Part shown: positions 27,976 through 39,938 of the stretch, one piece after another
Layout of the letters: every line of letters starts with the position of its first letter
How positions within the stretch are numbered: the stretch's first letter is position 1
DNA from: Sergeia podlipaevii
Taxonomy: Eukaryota; Euglenozoa; Kinetoplastea; Trypanosomatida; Trypanosomatidae
Length of the DNA: 54,001 nt
Assembly: GCA_030849805.1 (NCBI GenBank)
Contig: JASANZ010002144.1
Location: forward strand, 1 to 54,001
Reading direction: 5' to 3'
Notes under the pieces: generated by a model
The model's database searches: none
What the model was told of the DNA's origin: nothing
What the model saw: the letters and a program-made list of their open reading frames with translations, nothing else
Position numbers and translations under genes: made by a program

Positions 27976-29248
27976 GCTAGGCTTGCTCCACCAAAGAGAT
28001 TCCCCGGGGCGGTGAAAGCAGTCACCCACGACTTCTTCCGCCACGCCCCTGGGTCTATTGCAAACTGCCGTAATAGGCCGTGTAGAATCTCTTGAGGAGG
28101 GCTCATGCACACTCTGGCACACACACACGTGCACGCCAAGAACTGCCACGGAAGAGGACGTCGCATGGGTGCTCTAGCTGGGGGCCCCGCGCGGTGCATG
28201 ATGGCAGCGGAGAAGGTTGTGGAGCCCCGAGAACAGAGAGAATAAAGGCATACCATCGTGAATGTTGCCACTACAGTGTTGCCTCCCGGTGCTGTAGGCT
28301 CGTTGGTAGGAGCGCGCTTGCAATAAACGCTGGGGATACCCCTCTAAGTGAAGAAAAAGAACAAGAAGAGGGGGCAACAGAGCTATTGTAATGTAGTAGT
28401 GTTGATGCAGCCAAACCTGCAGCTCCACGTCGGAACAGGCATATCATAGAGAAAGATCAAAAAAAAGAAAATTAATAATTATAATTATAATTATAATGAT
28501 CTAGTTATGAGTGCATACACGCCTTTAAGATATTCATAGAACCTCAAAAGAAAAGAACCCAACTTCTTTTCATTCCGTGTGGTAGAAACAGGATAAAGTG
28601 AGCTATTCTAACGAAAAAATCAAGTAAATAGAAAGCAGAGAAAAAGAAGATAACAATAAAAAATTGGGGAAGAAGCAATAAATACAAAAAAAATCGCAGT
28701 GTAGCGCAAAAGTATACTTTAAAAGAAGACGGTACTGCGTGACTTCTCTCCTGGAGGCAAAGCAGCATGCGCGCCACTCCCTTGAATAAAGTCACACAAG
28801 TGCAAGAGGCATGAAAGCAAGGTCATCGAGATCAGGTTCATATCTGCTTTTTTCTTTTATGTCTTCCTGAGAGCACTAACACGCACACACACACAGAGGG
28901 CCTCACGTACTAAATAGATGTACACACTGATAAAGAGGAAGAGATAGCATGCGCTGCGCGTGTGTATAACAAGTATCATGGGCTATGATGTGCGACAATG
29001 TATGCCTAATACTGTAAACATCGGCGGCATAAAAACGTTCCGCAAACACAAAGTAAAGTTACGCCCAGTTATTTTTCCTTCTTCCTTTAAAAAAAAAAAA
29101 AAAAACCCCCCTCTCCTCGGATCGCGGGAAAGAGAAAAACAAATATGATAACAAATAATAGAAGTCAGCAACTGTGGCAGTCAGGAATGATCTGGCATCC
29201 TACATTCACACACACACAGCAGCCTACCAAGTACTACTACCATAACAA
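27976..29248. other. Spacer: GC-rich probable 5' part of the helicase remnant, then AT-rich UTR
   Basis: From 27976 to about 28430 the sequence is GC-rich with short minus-strand frames (for example ILHGLLRQFAIDPGAWRKKS near 28080) and is probably decayed helicase 5' sequence. From 28430 to 29248 it is AT-rich, with an AAT/ATT repeat at 28472-28496 and a poly-A tract at 29091-29105; this is probably the RUVBL2 3' UTR. No other gene is seen. Confidence 0.5.
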
Positions 29249-31584
<2,336 letters not shown>

Positions 31585-31857
31585 TTAAAGCTTAGAATTC
31601 AACAGCTTTTTGGCGCGGGCTACAAACCTCTTTTTAGCTTCCTCCTGGCCAAGTGGCTCGTACTTCTTCCAGGCGCTCCACTTGCCGTACTCCACCAGCT
31701 TGGCGCGCGAGGGCCTCGGGAGAGTGCACTTGCCGCGAGCAGCCACGCACCAGAGGCCATACATCTCAATCTTCTGAGTGATGCTCAGCTTGGAACGGAG
31801 CTCCTTATCTCCAATAAGCTTCTCGTACTTCTGAAACTCGGCGGTAGTGTCGGCCAT
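31585..31857 (-). CDS. ACBP: Acyl-CoA-binding protein
   Basis: A 90-residue single-domain ACBP, the usual length (86-92). It binds long-chain acyl-CoA esters in the cytosol and supplies them to lipid synthesis; the trypanosome homologue has been linked to myristoyl-CoA handling. Four-helix signatures are visible: FQKYEKLIGDKELRSKLSI (helix 1 and loop), IEMYGLWCVAARGKC (helix 2, matching the family LYGLYKQAT.G), an RPSRAK..EYGKWSAWKKY stretch (helix 3, matching K..WDAW), and EEAKKRFVARAKKLL (helix 4). Tyr in MYGL and the Lys/Trp of helix 3 are the acyl-CoA-contacting positions. No targeting sequence is present. The start is well supported: a C/T-rich tract (31881-31900) ends in CCACAG with the AG at 31878-31877, giving a 19-base leader. 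Confidence 0.9.
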   Translation of the reverse strand: MADTTAEFQKYEKLIGDKELRSKLSITQKIEMYGLWCVAARGKCTLPRPSRAKLVEYGKWSAWKKYEPLGQEEAKKRFVARAKKLLNSKL

Positions 31858-32550
31858 CTTGTCGTGGAGCTACTTACTGTGGAGAGAGAGAAAAGGGAGA
31901 AGAAAAGGAAAAGAAAAAATGCTTCTCTTTGGGTGTTGTTATGTGTTGAGAGATTACTTACGTATTTCAAAAAAGAAGAAAAGAAAAAAAAGAAAAAAAA
32001 AAGGAGAATACGCGACTGAGTAAATGCTGGTGTGCTGAAAAAAAAAAAAAGGTGGAATGCAAGTGAGATAAATGTACAGAGCAATAAACAAAAAGAGAAG
32101 GAAGAGGGGAAGATGAGAAACGTGAAGAGCGCGCAAGTGTATCTTGACAAGTATGAATGATCAAATAATATAACGAAATAAGAAGGGGATGAAGGTAGTG
32201 CTAACTGTGCTTGATTTTTTTCTTTTCAATCTTTAATGCATTTATCACTCGCCCTCCTCCCCCGCCCCCTCCCCTTTTCAGTTGCCTCCAGCACACAAAT
32301 GTGTATTATGTACACACCTTTCGTTTGATGTGATTGCTTATGATCCGGATCTAGATAAGCATCACAGTAGCAAAGGAGCACCCTCGATAACGCAGGCACA
32401 GAAGAAGAAGAAGAAAGTACAAATAAACATGAAGTAAACAACAAGAACGACAAAAAAAAAATGCAAAGTTGTCTTCTCAGAATACATTCTCCTCTTGCTC
32501 AAAGAAAACTCTCTTCATGTGTCATTATTCTGCTTTAAAAAAAAAAAAAA
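31858..32550. other. Intergenic spacer with a strong trans-splice acceptor for ACBP
   Basis: The minus strand reads a C/T-rich tract (31900-31881), then CACAG (AG at 31878-31877), one of the clearest acceptors in the window. The rest is A/T-rich UTR with poly-A runs (31986-32000, 32038-32050). No gene is seen. Confidence 0.7.
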
Positions 32551-33930
32551 TTACACTGTCCGCACTGAAAAGCTTCCGGAGCGAGTCATGTACTTCACCC
32601 CCTTGTACGGCTTCCCTACTTCATTCTGTACGTGCACAGAGTCCACGCGCAACCCACTCAGCACATAGTTGGGAATCTCAAAATCGACAAGCGCAGCAGA
32701 GCCAGTCCCTGGCATAGCCGCCTTGGCTGCCTCGGCGGTCTCAAAAACAAACTCACCTCCCAGCGATGGAGTCATGCGACCCAACGATCCCAAGCTCCAC
32801 GTCAGTACTGACTTACTCCTATCAAAGCTCGTCGTCCCTTTAGAGCAGTTCAGCACCGTCATCGCCGCCGTCCCTGGCGGAAGGATGAGACGAATAATTA
32901 TTCGTTGCACCTCTCTATCATCGTCACGCACAGTGTAGCCAGCGTCACAGCGGTGACCTACCATGCAGTTGAATCTGCCACCGCTTGGGCCAAACGTCAC
33001 CTGTGGGGTAACATAAAAAGGTGGCAGTGGCGGCGCTAAGGTGGGCTTGCAGGTGTAGTTCATCAACGTGAAGCGTCCGTCTGGTGGCACAAAACTAATG
33101 ACCTTGTCATTCTCGTACTTGGGGACTCGCACGCAGCGATGCAAGCCGACGTCATCTACCACATCTGTATGCGCCAGCCTCAGTAGCACATCTGGCATGC
33201 CACTCAAGCGACAGTTAACCTCTACCGCACCACGCACCGTCGCCTTCACGATGCGTCCATCGCAGTCAATGATGTAGTCCAGTGATTCCACTACATCAAA
33301 AAGAATTTCATTTGTGGTGTGGTGTGTACGAACATCTCGCCAGGGCACTCCGGCTCCGGTGCCACCACCGTAGCCAAGAACGTTTCTGCTAAGGTTACTA
33401 GAGGCCCTAATCCCAACCACGGGCCCGCGACCCGTCGCTCCATTGGCGCTGCTAGCACCCCCACCTGTTGCAGAAGTTGTCGTATCTAAGAGAGAGCGGA
33501 CCTTATTCTCCAAGGTTGGCTTCGGCACTAGCTCCTCAAGAGAGTATGCTTCAGTGTTGAGGGGGTAGCCCGAGTCCAATACCTCCTGCAGCAGCTGATA
33601 CACAATAGAAAAGTTCTCTCTAAGTGTGTACTCTGAGAATTCCTTTAAATAGGAAGTAAGAACCCTTGCTATAAGCAGAAGCTCCTCCAGCGCTAGCAGC
33701 GTAGACCCTTCGCCGGCTGCAATGCCAAGCAGCACAACGTTGTTTCGGCGCGTATGCACAAACATGGCGCCGTTGTGAAGAATAGCCGCAGGGGCCTCCT
33801 CAGTCTCTTGTAAAGACCTTATGCATGTGTCCCAGAAGCTATCAAGTGTGGCACGGGGGACCTTCTCTCTGTACTGCATCTCGATGATTACCTCGCCATG
33901 ACTATTGAGAAGAAAAAGACTGGAGAGCAT
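32551..33930 (-). CDS. AP3M: AP-3 adaptor complex mu subunit
   Basis: A 459-residue medium-chain adaptin. AP-3 sorts cargo from endosomes or Golgi to lysosome-like organelles; in trypanosomatids it is needed for acidocalcisome biogenesis. The N-terminal longin domain starts MLSSLFLLNSHGEVIIE and includes FSIVYQLLQEVLDSGYPLNTE, a hallmark of AP mu chains. A Gly/Ser linker (about 155-200) joins it to the mu homology domain (about 200-459), which opens VPWRDVRTHHTTNEILFDVV. It has GAVEVNCRLSGMPDVLL, FVPPDGRFTLMNY and a C-terminal SGLRVDSVHVQNE followed by YKGVKYMTRSGSFSVRT. That last stretch, with KPYKGVKY(M/V)T, distinguishes AP-3 from AP-1 and AP-2 mu. Open frame extends 28 codons upstream, but only from a TTG and through T-tract sequence; the ATG at 33930 matches the family start. 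Confidence 0.93.
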   Translation of the reverse strand: MLSSLFLLNSHGEVIIEMQYREKVPRATLDSFWDTCIRSLQETEEAPAAILHNGAMFVHTRRNNVVLLGIAAGEGSTLLALEELLLIARVLTSYLKEFSEYTLRENFSIVYQLLQEVLDSGYPLNTEAYSLEELVPKPTLENKVRSLLDTTTSATGGGASSANGATGRGPVVGIRASSNLSRNVLGYGGGTGAGVPWRDVRTHHTTNEILFDVVESLDYIIDCDGRIVKATVRGAVEVNCRLSGMPDVLLRLAHTDVVDDVGLHRCVRVPKYENDKVISFVPPDGRFTLMNYTCKPTLAPPLPPFYVTPQVTFGPSGGRFNCMVGHRCDAGYTVRDDDREVQRIIIRLILPPGTAAMTVLNCSKGTTSFDRSKSVLTWSLGSLGRMTPSLGGEFVFETAEAAKAAMPGTGSAALVDFEIPNYVLSGLRVDSVHVQNEVGKPYKGVKYMTRSGSFSVRTV

Positions 33931-35559
33931 TGAATCAAAAGTGAAACAAAGCCAAAGCAGCAATGTTTTTAGAAAAAAAAAAGGATAGATAGAAAGCGAG
34001 ACAAGCAGCACCAAAAACGATAATTTTCTTCCTCGAGGTGTGTGTGTGTGTGTGTGTGTGTGTAGCTCTGTGTTGACCGCTGTTACTGTGGCTCCTTCTT
34101 TGCTATTGATAAAACTGATGTAGCCTATCCTTCGAAACAGTCGCGTTCCACTCCACTTTGCACTAGTAATGCGAGGAGAAAGAGGGGTACTCCCTTTTCT
34201 TTTGATTGTTTTCTTCTTCCTATGTTTTAAATCTTTCTACAGGTACCTACAACGACTCAGCAAGCCTGAGTGGCAAAATATCCTTTGCACCGAAAAGCAC
34301 AGAGAAAATAGAAGGAAGGAGAGAGGAAAAGAAGAAAAGAACTTTAAGGCACACAAGAAAATAAAAACTCCTATAAAGAGTGCCCCGTGAATATGCATTG
34401 AGGTGGCATGATAATTCCCTTTCGAAAATTATACAGAAAAAAAAGACAAGAAAAAATGAACAAAGAAAAAATAAAGTACTAATCACTTCGTTCATAGTAC
34501 CATTCTCTCGACGAGACTGCATATATATTTTTTCACCAAAAGGTGATAAATGTATATTTTTTTTCTCCTCTCGATGGAAGGTGCATAAACTTTCGTTTTC
34601 CCCCACTAAGAATAACTGAAGGCGCGTGAATGCGGCAAATAAATGTGTATGCTTGCTGCTATGCTTTCCATTATAGCATAGAATAGGTACCTATCTCATA
34701 TACTGTATATATGCTATCAAGAAAGTGTTGACGCGTTTCATACAAGCCGCGCACAATTGTTCCTTTTTTTTTGAGTATCAAAAAAAAAAAGATAAAGAAA
34801 AATAAATATATATTATAAATATATAAATAGACATGGAATAAAAAAAGGGAAGTTCTTGGTGCTACTCATAAAAAGAACATATTCTCTTGTTCGTTTGCTT
34901 GCATTGGATTTTCAATTTGGGTGTCATTGCTTCCTGCTGTTGCGGTTGCTCCTGAACATTTTTTTTTCTTCTTTTCTTCTTCTTCCTCCACCCCTCCCTC
35001 TTCCTTTACGGAGAGCAAGCCAGCGCATTTATCACACATTCTGTCCTATATCTGAGGCGCTATCTCATTCTCTTCGCTAGTCGGCTTACTGATCGTGCGA
35101 TAATTGTCTCTAAATAGAAGAAAGAAAAAAAAATCCCATTTATTCTGTCCATCTTTGTGCTCCTCAAACGTGCACCTACGTGCGTGTGTGTGCGTGAGGG
35201 CGTGCAAGTACCTCATATCTTTTTGTGTTTGTCCTCCTTTCGTTCTTATTGCTGTTGTAGATAGTGTTGCGTCGCTGTCTCTCTTTCTCCTTCTCCAACA
35301 CACACATACGCAACTTTCCAACAAGCTCACAAAGAAACAAAATTGCAAGTACAAGAGCCCTCCCATGTTGCACACGCACACACACGCCACTGCTCTCCCT
35401 CTCGTCACGCTCTCCATATAAACAGCGACAGACCTCAAATCCATATTTTTTCGCTCCCTGTGTTTCCGATAAATACAAAATTGTGCGTAATAAAAACCTT
35501 CAAGTACAGTTTTCGCAAAACAAAAAAAAAGTTAAAATACCATCTCTACTTCTTTCCCT
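33931..35559. other. Long intergenic spacer, 1.63 kb (3' UTR of the ALBA gene and AP-3 mu leader)
   Basis: AT-rich sequence with a (GT)n microsatellite at 34037-34063, A/T runs at 34771-34806, and C/T-rich plus-strand stretches at 34960-35010 and 35270-35300. It is unusually long for this window and probably includes a long regulatory 3' UTR of the ALBA gene at 35560. No frame resembling a protein and no recognisable RNA are seen. Confidence 0.6.
34037..34063. repeat. (GT)n dinucleotide microsatellite
   Basis: About 13 uninterrupted GT units, upstream of the AP-3 mu start on the minus strand (read as AC repeats in the transcript region). Confidence 0.9.
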
Positions 35560-36234
35560 CTAGTTGCGCTGGTCACGACGGTCCACCGGGGCACCACCGC
35601 GACCACCGCGGCCACCGCGGCCACCACGGCCACCACGACCGCCACGACCGCTGCGGTCACCACGGTCACCACGGTCACCACGACCGCCACGGTCACCACG
35701 GTCACCACGACCGCCACGGCCACCACGACCACCACGGCCACCACGGCCGCCACGGCTGCGGGACTCACCAGGCTCGCGCTCCTCCTGCTGGGTCACCTGG
35801 TCCTCGGGGAGAGGCTCCTGGTAGCCGGGGTTGCTCTTGTCAAGCTGTTTGAGGGAGAGAGTGATGAGGATCGTGGACACCTTGCGCTCGACCACCAGGC
35901 TCTCGGGGTTCTTGGTGGCATCAATAGGCTCATACTCGTCCTTCACGATCTCGGAGGCGGTCTCAGTGATCTGGTGGAGGCCAGCCACGCGACGCTTCAC
36001 GATCTCGGCAATGTTGACAACGTTGAAGATGGCGCTTCCCATACCGCTGATCTTGACGGTATCATTCTGGGTCTTGCCATCCTCACCCTTGAGAATGGCG
36101 ATAGCGTAGCTGATGTAGCTGTACTGACCGTGGCTCGCAGTTACACGAATCTCGTTCTCAGCGCTCTTAGCCTTATCGCCAGAGGCAGCAGGCTTGGCGG
36201 CACGGCGGTACTCACTGCGGGAAGGACGAGACAT
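35560..36234 (-). CDS. ALBA-domain RNA-binding protein with RGG tail (downstream copy of a tandem pair)
   Basis: A 224-residue protein: an ALBA domain (about 25-135; ENEIRVTASHGQYSYISYAI, then GMGSAIFNVVNIAEIVKRR and ERKVSTILITLSLKQ) followed by a Gly/Arg tail of RGG, GDRGDRG and GRGG units (about 160-215). In kinetoplastids ALBA proteins bind mRNA, associate with translation factors and stress granules, and affect stage-specific expression. The closest layout is T. brucei ALBA3/ALBA4, also a tandem pair. Open frame extends 23 codons upstream, but the ATG at 36234 (MSRPSRSEYRR) is preferred because the acceptor AG (36270-36269), just after a pyrimidine tract (36275-36289), removes the upstream part. 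About 340 bp of its centre are nearly identical to the neighbour at 37525-38121. Confidence 0.92.
   Translation of the reverse strand: MSRPSRSEYRRAAKPAASGDKAKSAENEIRVTASHGQYSYISYAIAILKGEDGKTQNDTVKISGMGSAIFNVVNIAEIVKRRVAGLHQITETASEIVKDEYEPIDATKNPESLVVERKVSTILITLSLKQLDKSNPGYQEPLPEDQVTQQEEREPGESRSRGGRGGRGGRGGRGGRGDRGDRGGRGDRGDRGDRSGRGGRGGRGGRGGRGGRGGAPVDRRDQRN
35588..35760 (-). repeat. RGG/GDR codon repeat array
   Basis: Tandem 9-18-bp GC-rich units (ccaccacggccg/caccacggt on the plus strand) encode the RGG and GDRGDRG tail. The paralogue carries a shorter version at 37545-37650, so the repeat has changed length between copies. Confidence 0.9.
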
Positions 36235-37524
36235 GATAAATGTGGGTACAGTAATAAACTCTTTTTTCCTTTTTGGAGAAAAAAAAAGGTTGTGTATATT
36301 CAATTAACTAAGATACCTAAGTTGGACTGACATGGTAGCAATATGTGAAAAAAAAAGAACAAAATAGAGGAATGACCACATGAGAAAATGAAATAGCGCG
36401 TAGGAGGCAAGAAACTCACACGCTAAATGTATATTCTGTTGAAGGCGACGCTCAGAAGCTCCTTCTCATTTTGTGCCCCAGCAGTAGCAGCACCCATAAA
36501 GACAACCGTTGAAAGGAATTCCCTTCACTCACGCACAAACGCAGTCTCTTAGAGTACTTTGCACCGGCAGTTGTTGTTGCTGTGGTGCTATCTCTCATTG
36601 TTATCATTTATTTTTGCTTTGTTTTGTTTTGTTTAGCTGCCCCCATTTTTTTTTGTGGTGATTGATTTTCCGATATTGCCGTGAAGAGAGCCTCCATCGG
36701 TGGAAAGAAGAGACTCAACCCGGATTAAAGAATATTTTTAAAAAAAGATGCACTTGGCGCGACGCTCACACACAATTGACTGCGAGAAACAAGAAGGAAA
36801 AGAAAAAAAAACATCAGTATCCCAACCTCAACTCGATGTTTTTTTCTTTAGGCCTCACTTTCACTTGCCCCACTGCACTTAAGAAGAAAAAAAAAGATGA
36901 TGAGTGCGTGTCCAATCGCAAGGTAGTTGCAATAGTAATGGAAATAAAACAACTCATGCCGAAAAGAGCACAAGAAAGTTTCTTTTTTTTTTAAGAAACA
37001 AGCACTGCGCTTCTTTTTAAACTCTTTCTTCCCTTTCTTGCTCTGTGTAGGCCATTCTCTTTTTTCTTTTTCGTTCTTTAATCCTTGCGACGACATAATA
37101 CGGGTTCCTGTTCATTGTAAACGGGTACATATATATAAGGTCACCAAAGCAGGGTACTTGCGTGACTCTCCATCTCCGGCATCCTTTTGTCGAGACTGGA
37201 GTCTCAGAAAGATAACTGAAAGAAACGTACAGGCAGTTGATGTCGTGGCTGCTTTCTACCCATTAGTATTATTTTTTGTTTTCCTCTCTTCCTTTTTGTA
37301 CGTCCTTCTCTCTCGTTTCTTCCCTTCTCTTCCATTTCCCCCGTTCTCCTCCTACAATGCCTTAAATATGTATATATAGCACAGTATGCACGGAATGTCC
37401 TGCGAACAGAGACATATCTTTGCCTAGTAAAACTCATACATAGACAAGTCTAGAGAGCTCGCATTCGCGATGCACTTCAGGCTGTTGAAAAGGAAAATAA
37501 AGGAATATAGAACAAGTACGCGTC
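36235..37524. other. Intergenic spacer between the two ALBA genes
   Basis: 1.29 kb of AT-rich sequence: 3' UTR of the upstream ALBA gene and leader of the downstream one. The acceptor is a pyrimidine tract at 36289-36275 followed by AG at 36270-36269. It does not resemble the spacer below 35560, so the duplicated genes share coding sequence but not UTRs. Confidence 0.65.
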
Positions 37525-38121
37525 TTACTGCTCGTTGTCATTGCGGCCGCCACGACCGCCACGACCACCACGGAAGCCACGGTCACCACGACCACCGCGA
37601 CCACCGCGACCACCACGACCACCACGGCCACCACGGCCGCCACGGCTGCGAGACTCACCAGGCTCGCGCTCCTCCTGCTGGGTCACCTGGTCCTCGGGGA
37701 GAGGCTCCTGGTAGCCGGGGTTGCTCTTGTCAAGCTGTTTGAGGGAGAGAGTGATGAGGATCGTGGACACCTTGCGCTCGTGAATCACGTTCTCGAGGTT
37801 CTTGGTGGCATCAATAGGCTCATACTCGTCCTTCACGATCTCGGAGGCGGTCTCAGTGATCTGGTGGAGGCCAGCCACGCGACGCTTCACGATCTCGGCA
37901 ATGTTGACAACGTTGAAGATGGCGCTTCCCATACCGCTGATCTTGACGGTATCGCTCCGGGTCTTGCCATCCTCTCCATTGAAGACAGCGATGATGTGGC
38001 GGATGTAGCTGTGCTGGTTGTGGCTGGCGATAACGCGGACATCGTTCTCAGCACCCCTGACCTTCTCAGTGGGCTCGCCACGAACGCGGCGGTAGTCCTT
38101 GGTAGATGGGCGAGTAGACAT
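37525..38121 (-). CDS. ALBA-domain RNA-binding protein with RGG tail (upstream copy)
   Basis: A 198-residue paralogue of the neighbouring ALBA gene. The first 75 residues differ (MSTRPSTKDYRRVRGEP, ENDVRVIASHNQHSYIRHII). The middle, from GMGSAIFNVVNIAEIV to TQQEEREPGESRS, is identical at protein level except for a six-residue patch (NLENVIHE versus NPESLVVE). The RGG tail (about 150-195) is shorter and ends RNDNEQ. Role as for the other copy: cytoplasmic mRNA binding and translational control, possibly as a heterodimer, as known for T. brucei ALBA3 and ALBA4. The start is the ATG at 38121; open frame upstream is UTR beyond an acceptor AG at 38196-38195 that follows a C/T-rich tract (38214-38228). 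Confidence 0.92.
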   Translation of the reverse strand: MSTRPSTKDYRRVRGEPTEKVRGAENDVRVIASHNQHSYIRHIIAVFNGEDGKTRSDTVKISGMGSAIFNVVNIAEIVKRRVAGLHQITETASEIVKDEYEPIDATKNLENVIHERKVSTILITLSLKQLDKSNPGYQEPLPEDQVTQQEEREPGESRSRGGRGGRGGRGGRGGRGGRGDRGFRGGRGGRGGRNDNEQ

Positions 38122-39938
38122 CTTTTTCTTTTTGATGTGGTAGTGGTGGCTAATGCTAAAAGCGCCTTGCTTGATACTTAGTTTTATATAGCGACTGGAC
38201 AAAATAATATACATGAGAGAGAGAAAATGATGTCAGGGATTATAGAAAAGAAAAAGATAAACTTCGCATCAAATAAAAAAAATTCCTCTCGAAAAATAAA
38301 GCAGCTCCCACAAGTAAAAAGGGGAAAAAAAAAAAACGGGCAGGCTGCTCATCCGTTCAAGTGACAACAAGCGCACGCGCTTTATGTCTGCTTATGCCTC
38401 TTCTTGCTTTTTCTCTTTCATTTCTACACAAACAAACTACGTCCGCTACCAAGATTCAACAAAAAAAAAACGCAGGCAACTCACCCAAAACCTCACTGAG
38501 TCATGCACGCACTCAAACCATTCATGATCAACATTACACCATTGCGTTATTTCCTTTTGAATTTTGGAATATATATGTATTTATATATATTACGCACACT
38601 CTGTCTCATTTTCCTTTTCAAGAAAACTATCACTCCTTCAGCATTACAGTATATATATACTCTGTTTGTGTACGATAAAGCGTTGAAAAAAAAATATATC
38701 ACCACACTCTCGAGGCCAGCTTTCACTGAGTGAGCACTGCACACACATATTTGTTGTGTGTGTGTATGCTTTTTTTTTCCTTTTTCTTCCTCATCTTCTT
38801 CTGTGCGTATCCTAAGAAAAGCGAGCGTGACTAAAAACCTCCGGTGGAGTCTGTAACAATGTGGTAACTGCAACTGGTAACAGTAATAAGGAAAATAAAT
38901 TAATAGTAGTAGTAGTAGTAGTAGTCAAAAAAAAAGCAAGAAAAAAATTATATAAATAGTACAATAGAAAAGAAGCACATAAGACGCAAAGATATAATGC
39001 TTCATGTATCTCCATTTTTTCGTCCTCTTCATCTTATTTGCACCTCAGACAACTGTTCACTTTTTTTTTTGAAAAAAAAAAAAAATACACCTGTTCGCAT
39101 TCAGATGGTGTATAGCTCCTCAGATGGCAATACATGGGCACCAATGCGCCTTGCTCTCTATCATAGGACCACTGCCGTCATCAAGAGCTCCTCACTCACA
39201 CACACACAGACATCACATCTTGTATGTGGCGTTGAGTACGCAGTTCGCCAAAGTATGCAGTGATAAGAAAGAAGCATTCTTCTCTTTTACAAAAAAAAAG
39301 GAAAATTTTTACTCCACCTACTTCACTATTTATAGACGTAGCTGAAGCACGCACACACAAAAATAAAATATATAAACAAGCACAAATGATAAAAAAAAAA
39401 AAAAAAAGAATGTCCTTCAGCAATGTATATATATGTTATTGTTATCGATATTTGTCTTCTTTTCTGTTCTCATTGCTTCTCTTCTCTACAGCCGCCAGAG
39501 CCTTTAGAAAAGGGCCAACTTTAGCGCAAATGAAATCTGAAGAGAGAAAAAAAAAAAGAGTACTTCGAAAGCTTGTGCTTCCTCGCTGCTGTTTGTACAT
39601 TTTTTCCCTTTTTCTTGTTTTCACACTACTGCTTCCTTGTGAAAGAAATCACCTTGCTCTCGGTGGCTTCATATATATAGTTTGGGGAGGGGGGGGGAAC
39701 AAATATAGATATATAAATATATGGCAACGTGTTTAATCTACTTCCGGCAGGGGAGGTGGGACTCGGTTGGTTTCTTTAATGGCGCTCCCACACACACACA
39801 AAAAAAAAGGTTGTTGTTTTAGTGCTAATGCCTCAACAATGACAATGAGAAATGGAAGAAAAAAAAAAAAGAGGAACACAAAAGCAGAGAAGAGAAGAAA
39901 ATGAGAAGAGCAGGAGAGAAGAAAGATACTATCATACC
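38122..39938. other. Long intergenic spacer, 1.82 kb
   Basis: The longest gene-free stretch within the cluster. It is AT-rich, with an (AGT)n run at 38903-38925, poly-A tracts (39071-39083, 39391-39406) and G-tracts at 39684-39698. It probably holds a long 3' UTR of the FAZ-like gene plus the ALBA leader (acceptor AG at 38196-38195). No convincing frame or RNA is seen. Confidence 0.6.
38903..38925. repeat. (AGT)n trinucleotide microsatellite
   Basis: About seven uninterrupted AGT units in the spacer upstream of the ALBA pair. Confidence 0.9.

Noticed and set aside
33931..34014. Hydrophobic N-terminal extension of AP-3 mu
   Set aside because: It begins at a TTG and its Phe/Leu content comes from a T-tract; adaptin mu chains start directly with the longin strand.
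35588..35760. Regular short repeats as a CRISPR-like array
   Set aside because: They are in-frame RGG/GDR codons inside an ALBA gene, with no spacers; the genome is eukaryotic.
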